Assembly: GCA_015179125.1 (NCBI GenBank)
Contig: WHVA01000513.1
Span: forward strand, 1-64,000
DNA: 64,000 nt
Origin: Gautieria morchelliformis
Lineage: Eukaryota > Basidiomycota > Agaricomycetes > Gomphales > Gomphaceae
Direction of reading: 5' to 3'
Positions within the stretch are counted from its first letter, which is position 1. Each line of letters opens with the position of its first letter. The notes under the pieces were generated by a model, which was not told where the DNA came from, made no database searches, and saw only the letters and a program-made list of their open reading frames with translations. The position numbers were made by a program, and so were the translations under genes. This document shows, in pieces, positions 10,515-20,938 of the stretch.

Positions 10515-11165
10515 ATGAAGGCTTCGATTTGTCCCTTCATGGTCAACTTACTGGCACAGGGCCTCTGGATGCAGAAATTACCTTTGTTGAGCCTGCTTTC
10601 TAACTTGTCTGATTTAGCTCTGAGTGGGACCAATTTATTCCTCGCTGCTGGGGCAACAACTACAGAACACCTTAATCGCCGCATTGTTCCGAAGAGCGGC
10701 GACGATCTAGATGTCATCGGTGTCCTCCTCTCTAACTTCCTAGCGGGAAAGAACCAAACACTCAAGGTCCTGGGCGATACAGTTGATCCTAGCGGTCAGG
10801 GTCAAACGGTGTCTTGGCTCAGCACAGCGTTCAAGACACTGAATTTGGATGTTACCTTACCTGGTCAAGTATTCAAGGTAAGCTAATAGATCTATTTTCG
10901 TGCACCTACTCCCACTTATCGCCAACGTGTCGCTAGATTATAGACTCGATCACAATCGAAGACCTGGAATTTGATTTGACCCAATCGACGGCGAGATCGT
11001 CAATGCACCGTAACACGTACATGTGGATAATAACAAACCGTGGACAAGTTGTCGACGTCGGAACCATTCTGCATGATCGCGAACGAGTTGGCGATCTCAC
11101 CAATGCTGACGTTGAACCCGAACGGCAGCCCTGTAAACGCAGCTTGAACAGCACCGCGTTCTTCA
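10515..11165 (+). pseudogene. DUF3712-type protein fragments (pieces 2 and 3)
   Basis: The plus strand at 10600-10886 carries the DUF3712 blocks SGTNLFLAAGATT, FLAGKNQTL and WLSTAFKTLNLDVTLPGQ, followed by an exon-like continuation with ITIEDLEFDLTQ at about 10945-10985. From 11165 back to about 11045 the opposite strand encodes another block of the same family, FTGLPFGFNVSIGEI. The gene was therefore captured in pieces and partly inverted. The region cannot make a single protein. Confidence 0.6.
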
Positions 11166-11545
11166 TTGAGTAGATGAACCTCATCTATGATAAGGAGTTT
11201 GACTTTCTGTGTGACCTTCAACTTATCAACGAGAACGCAACTGCGGCAACAACTTACTGAAGCAAGTTCACCCTCACCAGTTGACTTTCTTGTCACTCCC
11301 ACTTCTCAGGAGTTGTAACGATTATTTGAGTTTCGGCTACCTCGGATTTTGTCATTTGCATGTCGCCTAACAAGTTTACAATTAATTCTCATTTTCGTGG
11401 GTTGCAAGCATACCTGTCAGTTCTCGAACTCGAACGGACAATCAAGCGAGTCTCTTTCCGAGGTTTCGGACAATCTCGGCAGCCAACGCCTTCATTGGGG
11501 CCCTTGGCACAAGGATTGTCGACTCAATGACGCAATTTGGCAAAG
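11165..11545 (-). pseudogene. ASCC3/Slh1-type helicase fragment (N-terminal motifs)
   Basis: The minus strand shows [28 protein letters not shown] and LLIIDEVHLLNEERGA. These are motifs Ia to II (DEVH box) of the Ski2-like helicases of the ASCC3/Slh1 and Brr2 group. Host-like introns separate the blocks. At least one in-frame stop falls after the KRLA block and a frame change follows EKW. A later segment of the same kind of gene lies at 16200-16390 on the other strand. Confidence 0.75.
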
Positions 11546-11712
11546 ATAAAAATATCGCGTACACATAAATTATCTTGAAATCATCACGTCTGATAGCAGT
11601 GGCGAGACTACCCGGGATTGACTTGGCGTTCGGCGAGATCTGTTTTACCCTGGAAGCGGCTGATTAGGAGAAATCATTTGCCAAATGAGAGGAAGTACTG
11701 CTCCAGTGGGAG

Positions 11713-12876
11713 CTAAGTTGTAGGAGTTGGTGGCGCACCCATGACAATGAGGCTTCGTCTCCGACCTTCCTTCTTGAACGTGGACACTCGCGGCGTTGAC
11801 AACGTCGGAAATGGGACACTTGACATGTTTGAGGTGAGTGTCATCGTGGACGGAGTAGTAACAGACTGCTCGGGTGGGAAGACATAGAGAGTCTGGGATG
11901 GCGTTGGCGCAAGCACGATGCTGGATGATGCAGAAGAACGCCTGGAAGGCGTGGAAGGCGTGGAAGGAATTAGAAGCCGGGCAGGCCCTAGTCGCAAAAA
12001 CTTTGGTTTTGGTTTAGGTTTTGTCATTTGTTTTGATTCCGGTTCAGGTGACTTGGCACCCACAAGGGATGGCGGGACTGGGGGGAGAAGAGGCGGAGGC
12101 CTGCGCATCTTGAACTTACTGGGAGGGGCAGACAAGTTGAACGACTGCTTTGCAGCTGGTGCTGAAGGCGGGGGAGGCAATGACCCGAATGTGGTCTTAT
12201 TATGCCGTGCTGACGGCGGCGGAAGAAACCCGAAAGATTGTTTGGTGGCTGGTGCTGTGGGTGGCGGCCTAGCAGTTGCAGGCGTGAAGCCGTATCGTGG
12301 TCGGGAAGACGCCCGCACCTCTTCCTCTGTTGCTTCTGTGCTGGGAGATCCACTGCTGCTTTCAGCAGGGATATCAAACAGAGTAACCATGTTGTCCTCA
12401 TCTTCCTCCAAAAGATCCTCGCTGAGGACACTGCGATTCGTAACATTACTAGCAACCGACCCGGCGCGACTGCGTCCGCCATGGCCAAATCGACTTTTCC
12501 AGGCTGGGCCCATGCCTATGCCTGAACCAGTTGACGTGATGGAAGCTGTAGTAGAATGTTGTGAGCCCTTCCGGGCTACAATGTGTTGCTCCATCTCTAA
12601 ATCAAGGGCACGAGCCTCACGCATAAGTTCCACGCTTTCTTGCTCATCTTCGTCTGGCGAGGCGTCATCGAGTTCGAGCCGCTTGCGACCCCACTCAGCT
12701 TCTTCGGACGCAAGTTGCGAAGACCGGTCAGAGGGAGTCGGAGAACGATTTCCACCACTCAACCAACGCTCGTACTCCAGGAGTTGATACATCAAACTGT
12801 CGCGAGTAAAATAAGAAATAATTGAGCGTGCATTAACCAGGCTGAATCCAGTCAGGCCGTGATGATCAATACACAC
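11713..12876 (-). CDS. 387-codon serine/proline-rich ORF, possibly a phosphatase tail
   Basis: This is an uninterrupted 387-codon frame inside the palindromic element. The first 55 residues look folded (SLMYQLLEYERWLSGG), followed by an acidic, glutamate-rich predicted helix near residues 80-105 and then about 280 residues of low complexity rich in Ser, Pro and Lys. The YQLLEYERWL block resembles the helix that ends dual-specificity phosphatase domains and leads into long tails, but the phosphatase signature HCxxGxxR is not present. It is either a captured 3' gene piece or an accessory gene. The start codon is uncertain. Confidence 0.4.
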   Translation of the reverse strand: MCIDHHGLTGFSLVNARSIISYFTRDSLMYQLLEYERWLSGGNRSPTPSDRSSQLASEEAEWGRKRLELDDASPDEDEQESVELMREARALDLEMEQHIVARKGSQHSTTASITSTGSGIGMGPAWKSRFGHGGRSRAGSVASNVTNRSVLSEDLLEEDEDNMVTLFDIPAESSSGSPSTEATEEEVRASSRPRYGFTPATARPPPTAPATKQSFGFLPPPSARHNKTTFGSLPPPPSAPAAKQSFNLSAPPSKFKMRRPPPLLPPVPPSLVGAKSPEPESKQMTKPKPKPKFLRLGPARLLIPSTPSTPSRRSSASSSIVLAPTPSQTLYVFPPEQSVTTPSTMTLTSNMSSVPFPTLSTPRVSTFKKEGRRRSLIVMGAPPTPTT

Positions 12877-13266
12877 AGGAAAGACCCTCTTGCTACCACT
12901 GCTGGAGCTCCTTCTTGTCGACTGGAGGCTGGCTCAGGGATGATATGTGAGAGAACGGACGCAACACAACTGCGCACACGTTGGTCACAGTCACGCGGTT
13001 ACCCTGTAGAGCACCGCCATGCAGTCTATAAAGTATAAACAGTCTTTAAAGTATAAACAGTGTAAGCAAATTTACCCACATTGAAGCCTGCCACAGTGAT
13101 TATGACAGTTTGCACCGAGACATCTGCTATAGCCGAAATGTCAGAGGGTGTCTTGTCATCGCAAACATTTGAAAAAATCCAACGGATCGGCATTGAAATA
13201 GGGATTATAATCGATAATGTACGTGCAACTAAGTTTATTTTCATTCAATGTATTAATGCTCTCTAG
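12877..13266. other. Spacer before the transposase, no gene seen
   Basis: A short direct repeat (AGTATAAACAGT) occurs at 13032-13062. The transposase N-terminus expected here is missing. Confidence 0.4.
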
Positions 13267-15900
13267 GTGGACCAGTGGCTTGTTAGTGCCACAAAAATAG
13301 GGGAACGCTACAAGTTCGAAAACATGTACCTCGCTGGCATCGTTCCTGGACCAAAGCCTCCCTCTATCACCCAACTCAATCAATACTTTCTCCCACTCGT
13401 GGATCAGCTAGACATATTTTTCAAACAGGGATATTTCCTCACACAAACCCCTAAATACACCAATGGGCGTACAGCTAGAGGAGCAATGATCCCGGTAGTC
13501 GCTGATCTCCATGCAGCATGGCAGGTAGCAGTGCTTGGGTCATCGAACTCAACTTTCTGCTGTTCGTTTTGTGGCCTCCTCCTCCAGGATATCGAGGAAG
13601 TTGATCCAACGAACTGGCCCCCAATACGATCATCCCTGGAGCATCGTCGTTGCGCCCAAATATGGTTCAATGCAAAGAGTTTGCAGGAACATGAAGCTGT
13701 ATTTGATGAGACTGGTGTCAGGTGGACAGAACTCCTTCGTCTTGAATATTGGAACCCATCCCGTTTCCTGGTTTTCGACACTATGCATGGCTGGTACCTC
13801 AATGACATTGAGAATCATATTCGGGTTGTTTTTCGCATTGATCCACCAAAGCCCTCTGGGGATGGCCTATTTGAAGATAATCTTAATGGCCTTACACCGG
13901 TCCCAAGTGAACTTGCACGAACTCTGGTAGCTATTAGAGACAATCATCAGTCCAGTTTGAAACTGGTCCGGAGACCGGTCTATTATCAACTTTGCAAGCA
14001 TCGAGAGTTGCGGCGAGCTGGGACTATTCTACAGTTGCGGAGAACATTGAAGCATTTTTATGTAAGTTCAAGCTCAGCTTTTCGTTTCTTATGGCTGAAC
14101 AGCACTACATACCGAGCACCCTAATCTTCTAGAACAGGATATCACCATGTGGGAGAATATTTCGTTAGAAGGTGGTGGTAGGATGGGGGCCGCAATTACC
14201 AAACCTGATCGAGCATTCAGAAATGCTCATTTCCGCCTTCTTGGGGCTACTGATGCTACGAGGGATGCTGATGCTCGATACTTAGAAAAATGCCACAAAG
14301 ATATCCTTGTCAGATTGTGCTCGGAGCTTTGTGTTCCCTTGGACGCCATGGCAGTTCGGAAAGCTGAGCTGGTTAAGAAGCTTTTAGATAAGGTACACTA
14401 GCCCTTTATCCCCGAAATTTCCACTGTAATGTGATGTTATAGGTGTCTACACAGCCTCGCATGGAACATTATCCTGGACTTAGGCCTGGACCAGTACTGG
14501 GTTCTGATATGGTCGAAGAGATCAACGCGGACATGGCAAGGACAGTATTACCATCTTGGATAAGTTCAAGTCCTTCAAAGTTTGGTTCAAGTGATCATGG
14601 AAAACTTAGTGCAGAAGAATGGCGCACAACAGCATTAGTGCACTTGGCCATCACCCTACCACGCATCTGGGGCCCCCGTGGCGGTTGATACACACTGATG
14701 CTTGATAATTTCATGCACCTGGTGGCAGCAGTGATCATAGGTGGTGCACTTTCAATAGTCGACAACCCATCAAAGGAAAGTGGAGTAACAAAGTCTACTG
14801 CAACTATCTACCACGAGGAGTATCAAGCATATCTCAAGGGTATCATTGATCTCTTCCCCACTGCCAAACTGAAGCCGAATATGCATATATCATATCATGT
14901 GGGCGATTTGCTCGAAAATTATGGTTCTGTGGTGCCTTTGTCTTTGAAAGGTTTATTGGTTTAGTTCAAAACATTCCAATGAACATGCGGGTTGGTTAGT
15001 TTTTGTTGGCCTTTCACCGATCTCTTCAAATGCTTATCATCCATCTCAGGTGAACTTGAGAAGACATTCATGTGATCATTCTGCATGGCGGCCAATATGA
15101 AGGCTTTGGTGGCTGACTCAAAATCAGAAGCAATATGTGACCTCAGAAAGCCTTTTGAAGCTACATTCTCCGGAGATGCTCGAGGCTTACTGCTGTTTGA
15201 TCTGATGGGATTAGAACGCAAGGCCACAGAAATGCCATATCTTGAATAGGAATTGAGATCCGAATCTCGAAAGCGACTGGACACCAGAACCCTCCAACTT
15301 CTTGCCAATTGCTTAAATTCCAGAGATCAAAATCGGCCTACGTCACGATATGTCTTGACAACAGATTGTGAAGATAGCCAGATTGCGTTGGAACCTAGGG
15401 CTTGGTCTCTTACCCAATGTAGAACAGGTGGATTCTCGTACAGAAGAGTGCTGCCAACGGAGTCAGGGCCGGATTCTAGCAGACCTTTCGCACCCCATAA
15501 GGATAGCCATGTCCTTGTAAAGGCCGCCACTGCCACAGACCCATCACCTTACTCCATACATGACATTTTTGCGCATCAACATATCATTCCAGGCAGCCAG
15601 GAGCCAGTCGTGGAGGTATTTTTGATCGTTCGGCGATACTTGGAACTCAACCCGGATCACGAACCATTTGATCACTGGCAAAAATATGCAATTGGCGGTG
15701 GAAAACTTTATTATGATGAACTTTCAGAACAACCTGAGCTCGTTTATGCTACGGATATCGTTTCGCATTTTGTAAAGATGCCATACACACCCGACAAGCT
15801 TCCTGGTATTCCTAGAAATTGCATTCATGTCCTTCCTGTTAACTGGGTGCATTCCTATTTGTCACTTACGCCAATAAAATTAACACACAAAGAAGCATGA
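13267..15900 (+). pseudogene. Plavaka/Tnp2-like transposase, decayed
   Basis: The order of conserved blocks matches the transposases of basidiomycete Plavaka elements (CACTA superfamily). MYLAGIVPGPK and the PLVDQL block lie at 13325-13415, and the FCSFCG-like zinc block at 13550-13570. The block FDTMHGWYLNDIENH is at 13780-13820. LDNFMHLVAAV is at 14700-14735, and PNMHISYHVGDLLENYG follows at 14875-14930. A C-terminal part with CIHVLPVNWV ends the protein at 15900. The N-terminal zinc finger region is absent. In-frame stops after GELEKTFM (about 15085) and at about 15247 disable it. Splits at 14124/14147, 14401/14443 and 14688/14698 are partly intron-like. If all copies were like this one, movement would need a transposase supplied elsewhere. 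Confidence 0.75.
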
Positions 15901-16199
15901 TGCACATCTACTGCGTCACAGACAAAGCACCTGACTCACAAGAGGACTTTTCAAACCTCATCCGCAGGACTCAATGCGCCTTATACTTCTGTCGGTCTCT
16001 GTCGCCATGCATCTCTCTCACTAGTTTCCCGGCTGACACATTACTTTCTTCGTTACCTGATTGTTGTTTTATAAGATGATCAAGACAAACTACATTGTCT
16101 GGATTGTTATCAAGTCATTTACATTTCCTTACTGTCATACACTGTAGAAAGATCGATTTTGACACCGACTTATCGCGAGCATTTGACCAACGGAAGCAA

Positions 16200-16390
16200 T
16201 ACTGATGCCATTCAATCATACAAAAACTTCGTACACGCGCAGAAAGTCTTTGATATTATTCGAGAAGGCCATCAAGTAATGGTCTTTGTACACGCACACA
16301 AGGAGATGGCCAAAACGGCTCAGGCGATGCGGGAAGCAGCCCTCGCCAATGGGGCTCTGGATGACTTCAGCACCCAAGACCACGCCATGT
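16200..16390 (+). pseudogene. ASCC3/Slh1-type helicase fragment (downstream segment)
   Basis: The plus strand encodes IIREGHQVMVFVHAHKE and ALDDFSTQDH, the segment just after the first RecA domain in ASCC3/Slh1 helicases. It continues into the GC-rich array at about 16400, where similarity ends. Together with 11165-11545 it shows that one host gene contributed two pieces in opposite orientation. Confidence 0.7.
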
Positions 16391-16404
16391 TCGCTCCTCC
16401 GACG

Positions 16405-16865
16405 CTGAGAGCGCCGGTAGCAGCGCAAGCGTGCGCTGACAGTGCCGAGTACCAGCGCACGCCTGCGCTGGCAGCGCCGGTACAAGCGCAAGCCTGCGCT
16501 GACAGCGACGTGCACCAGTGCACGCTGCGCTGACAGCGCCGGGTACCAGCGCACGCCTGCGCTGACAGCGCCGGGTACCAGCGCACGCGTGCACTGACAG
16601 CGCCGGTACCAGCGCAAGCGTGCACTGACAGGGCCGAGTACCAGCGCACGCCTGCGCTGACAGCGCCAGTACCAGCGCAAGCGTGCGCTGACAGCGCCGG
16701 GTACCAGCACACGCCTGCGCTGACAGCGCCGGTACCAGTGCAAGCATGCGCTGACAGCGACGTGCACCAGTGCACGCTGCGCTGACAGCGGCGGTACCAG
16801 CGCAAGAGTGCGTTGACTGCGATGTGCACCAGAGCACGCGTGCGCTGACAGCACAGCGCCGGGTA
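16405..16865. repeat. GC-rich minisatellite of hairpin units (array 3)
   Basis: It has the same unit type as array 1 in reverse orientation (GCGCTGACAGCGCCGG, GGTACCAGCGCA). The last 120 bp (16745-16865) belong to the perfect arm; the rest differs from array 1 in unit order and count, as expected for unstable arrays. Confidence 0.85.
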
Positions 16866-17397
16866 CCTATGGCGGTCCAAGTGCACAAAAATTAGGCCGC
16901 ACCCGCGCCCCAAGTCAAAAAATCCTGATCGCGCGCGGTTGCATTTTGCGCGCGCGCGCAATCCACCGCAACTTGTTCCCGCGTGCGCTGGTGCTTTCTG
17001 ACACAGACACACGACCTTGCCGCCCATAAATAATGTTTTGCTACCCTTTGTACATATGGAAATTTATTTTTTTTGGCTAGAATGATGGATGGGACCTTTA
17101 CAAATGATTGTAAGGAGATTTTCTGGCGCTACATAAGATTCTGGTCATCCTTGATTTTCTACGATGGTCAAAATGCACAAATATTATTTTGCGCGCGCGG
17201 GATGAAAATGGGACACCGCACGCGCACCAGGGTATGTGCCATTATGGGTGGCTATGGGTGGTCATAGGCCACTGATGACAAATACATCAGGCCGTGTGCT
17301 TGCCATGTCGGCATGGAGTTAGCCAAGACTCCGAACTTGTCCTGGTATCAGTCTTTTTGCGCCATCGAGCACCACCCGCACCACCTAATTATCATCC

Positions 17398-18418
17398 TCT
17401 TTTTGATCTGCTGGCGGCTCACGGCATGTTTGCATGATCAAGCCTGACAAACTCCTATACTGCTCCTTCAACAACATCGGTGTAATTTGGAGTGAGTGGT
17501 CTTCCATACTTCTTCTCCTTTTCATCGCATTCTGATCTGCTTGCAGTGTTATTAGCCAGTGGGTGGTGTTGTTTTTTTTCGTGTACAAGCAAGTTTTGCG
17601 CAAAGTGCGCTTTTGCCACAGGACTTTCATTCATTCAGCATGCATCCGAGGTCATGGAGATCCAGATTAAGAAAGACAAGACCATGACCCGTGCTTGCTG
17701 TCCAGAGATTTACTTCCAGTGGCACCCATTCACTCTTACTTCTGCCCCCAAGAAGGACTATATCTCGGTTCACGTTTGGGTGGCTGGTGACTCCACGAGC
17801 GCCCTGGCCGCGACCCTGGGCTGTGAATTTCACAGCAAGCAGAAGGGTGGTCCAATGTCAACCCACCCGTCAACAAGGTCCTTCCCTGTGTCATGGTTGA
17901 TGGTCCGTTTGGAAGTGTGTCCAAGGACTTTTCGAATTATGGCACCGTGCTTCTCGTTGGTGCCGGTATCGGTGTCACTCCACTCCCGTCCATCCTCAAG
18001 TCTATCTCGTACCAAATGACCAGCTTCAACAATTCCAAGTCTACCCGTCTCTCCAAGGTATGACCTTCATTTCAAAGTGGCCTCAGCATCCTTATCTGTG
18101 ATGGCAGGTCTATTTCACATGGGTGATTAGTGACTTTGGGATGGCCCACCAGTTCTACTCGCTATTGCGTGATCGAGGAGCAGGAGACGAAGAACCGGAT
18201 TCAGATCAGCATCTACCTCACGGCCAAGGTCAAGGAAGACGACATGAGCAACGTAACGGTGCGGAAAAAGACGCCATCACCTCCCTGCGTACGCCGACCC
18301 ACTCTGGCAGGCTGAACTGGGACCGAGTCTCCTGTCCATAGTGGATAAACACCCTGACACGGATGTTGGAGTCTGTTTCTGTGGACCGCCGGTGTTGTCT
18401 AAGACGTGCGTTTGACGC
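17398..18418 (+). pseudogene. NADPH oxidase C-terminal fragment, right arm
   Basis: The order follows NOX/gp91phox-type oxidases. HGMF and MIKPDKLLYCSFNNIG, from the end of the membrane domain, come first. Then follow QWHPFTLTSAP (FAD-binding HPFT motif) and VLLVGAGIGVTP (NADPH-binding GxGxG). YFTWVISDF and a C-terminal CGPPVLSK complete the domain. A base is missing after HGMF, further frame changes occur after LGCEF and near 18170, and the six-helix haem domain is absent. In the intact enzyme the domain passes electrons from NADPH to haem to make superoxide; here it is captured debris present in both arms. Confidence 0.75.
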
Positions 18419-19071
18419 TTTTCGGAACATCTTTCTGTGAGAGCTGACGTACGTCGTCTAGATCGCATGTGATGTACACCAAGCCCAAGGTACATGGTTT
18501 TTCTTTGGCAAGGTTCGTGAATCATGCCGACCCGCCGAGCATCTGTCTGGGACAGCCTCGCCTCAATGCCGTTACATATAGATGGCCGCTCAACTTCTTC
18601 GTTACACCCCATAGGTATTGTCTTTGAATCTCTAGATCACGTCAAAGGGTCAGCGTCGTTTGCTTTTGACCGACTAAAGCTCTTGCATCTGTTTCTGGGC
18701 CGATCCAGGTTCGCTTGACTGCTGAACAACCATCAAAAGCTACATTTGAGGTTTTAGTATGACCTCTGTCTGGTATCTCAAGTAAGTGTGATGATGATTA
18801 CTTCTACTTTACACCATTGATATGCACTTTTAGATACCGATGCGAAGTCATTTTCAACAGTGCTCTGTACATTGCTTGCTCCATGCCTCGTCCTTACCCA
18901 AAACCCTGGGACACTCGTCCAGCCTGTCGTACAATCTTTGACTTAACCACGCCTGATCAGGATCCCTTTCTGGCAGTTGCTTTCATCAATCCAGTCGAGC
19001 CCTCCTTCAAGCCTCCTCCTTTCCGATGTGCGGTGTCGTGTGTGCAGCTGCCATTGGACATATGAAAAGCA

Positions 19072-19610
19072 TCATTCAGATCCAGAACTCACCTCGTCCG
19101 GCGTTGACGGGAGCTTCATTGCGTCTCTGAGAAAATATCCTGAAATCCAGTGAGACGTCACTTCGTACATGTATCCGTTGTTGGTGGTAAACTGCAAAAT
19201 GTCGCGCCGTGCGTTTAAAACGGGAGAAGAAAAGCTACCAGTGCACCGAGTACCCTGCGCGATTCCCTTGTGGGGATGTCGGCCTATACCAAGCTCTTCC
19301 GCTGTTTGCTCTATTAGTACAGTACAGTCCAGCCGCGTTTCGGAACAAGTCAATGCTTTCACGCACCATCAAATAGGTTGCTCCATGATGGTGTATATCC
19401 GGTCGCAAGGATAACTGTGCTAGCTTTCAATGCTTCCCCACTCAGCAGAACATATGGATCTACACGTACAAGCTTTATTTTTCCAGAATGGACGAGCGTG
19501 TGGAAGCCGTTGGGACGCCCGACACCCTCATCGTTGGTGTGGATCCCCCAGAATAATAAGGAATGCGCGTTGCGAAGCAGAGAACAAGTACACCGGCAAC
19601 AGCACCCCAA
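19072..19610 (-). pseudogene. Flavin-containing monooxygenase fragment, right arm
   Basis: This is the mirror copy of 6663-7201 with the same sequence and the same truncation. Confidence 0.65.
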
Positions 19611-20938
19611 AGTCAGAGTGTCGTTGAGACTTGACGAACTGGGGTCAACCCCACTCCCTTCTTCCCACAGATTTTCTAGAAGAGATCCAGGCAGTGCACG
19701 AGTAAGAGGAAGGTCAATACCTCCAGTTCATGGAAAGGTGATGAAGAAATAAACGAGGACGTGGAACAAGTTCCGGTCATCCTTACATGAAATCTCCTTG
19801 CAGTCCGATTACGATGTCTTCCTGCGACTCGCGAAGACCGGCGCAAGATTAGTGTACAGCGCCATACCTCAACGCTGTCTTATCCCTTTCGTACATCCAC
19901 ACTCGCATATCCATTACTGTACCTCTGCATCCCCATATCTACTCTGTCGAAACTTGAGCGATAGGATTTCATCAGATGAGTGACTTTTTTGCATTTCACC
20001 TGGCTAGCTGGCTAGCCTTCCATGAGCATACTTGCGTAGTGATGGAAAATTGAAATCACGACTATACAGAATAGTAATGTGAGACTGTCCTTGACAGATG
20101 CTCGGCGGGTCGGCATGACGCACGACGCACCACCCAGCCAAAAGCTTGCAAGCTTTGGCTAACTCGTGCGTCATGCCGACATGGCAAGCGCACGGCCGAA
20201 CGACGTATTTGTCACTCGTGGCCTACAACCACCCATAGACACCCATACCCAGGGGGCGCGCGGTTCCATTTTCGCGCGCAAAATAATATTTGTGCATTTT
20301 GACCGCCATAATTTTCACCTTTCGAGTCGCCGATCGCATATAACTCCGAAAGATGAGTAACCTTTCCCACGCTGGGCTTCGATTTCCCATGCTGAGTTCT
20401 GGCGGACCGTAACTCAGCCTGGGAAATACTTACAAAGCATGGGTGGTTGTAGACACATCACATGACCTCCGCAGTTCACTGCACCTCAGCCTGGGAAAGG
20501 GTGACTCATCCTGCGCAGCTACAACCGATCGACCATTCGAATGTTGAAAATAATGATGGTCAGAACCCATCCATCATACTAGCCAAAAAAAATACAATTC
20601 CATGCCTTCAAAGGCTAGCAAACCATGATTTAAGACGAGGCCAGGTCACGTGACTGTGGTCAACACACTATTCCAATTTCTAGACAATTCCCCAACCCAG
20701 GAAATCCTCAGGAAATCTTTGAGATATTGTGAATTTCCTCCTCCTAGAAACTGAATATTTACTATAATTTCCAGAGTCAGGAAATCATAGAGAAATATAA
20801 AATTTTCACAAGATTTCCTATAGTTGCTGACTGTTGGATATGAATCTGTCGAGGGATCTGTCCGCGTCTCTTCACGTTGGGTTGGTGGGCAATCGTTGTG
20901 ATGGAAAGCCGGGCGGCAGTTTTTGAGCTCCGCCGAAG

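Larger units (their letters stand above)
5148..20819. mobile_element. Palindromic composite element with Plavaka-like transposase
   Basis: The left end begins CACTGGAGGCATGG inside the LTR-A fragment, which fits the CACTA/CACTG ends of the EnSpm/CACTA superfamily, to which Plavaka elements belong. Next come AT-rich subterminal repeats, a 4.1-kb arm, a 7.2-kb centre with a transposase, and the same arm inverted. The right arm stops at 20819 without a matching CCAGTG end, so the right terminus has been lost or replaced by the adjoining duplicated block. Captured pieces of at least four host genes are present. Treating all of this as one element is inference; it could also be several nested insertions. 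Confidence 0.6.
16745..20819 (-). repeat. Right arm of 4.1-kb inverted repeat
   Basis: This is the reverse complement of 5454-9528, collinear throughout. It ends at 20819 in GATTTCCT and joins unrelated sequence (TAGTTGCTGACTG) without a terminus or target-site duplication that I can see. Confidence 0.9.

Noticed and set aside
11918-12787. 289-codon plus-strand ORF
   Set aside because: It is the complement of the serine/proline-rich minus ORF at 11713-12876, which has the better start and a folded N-terminal part.
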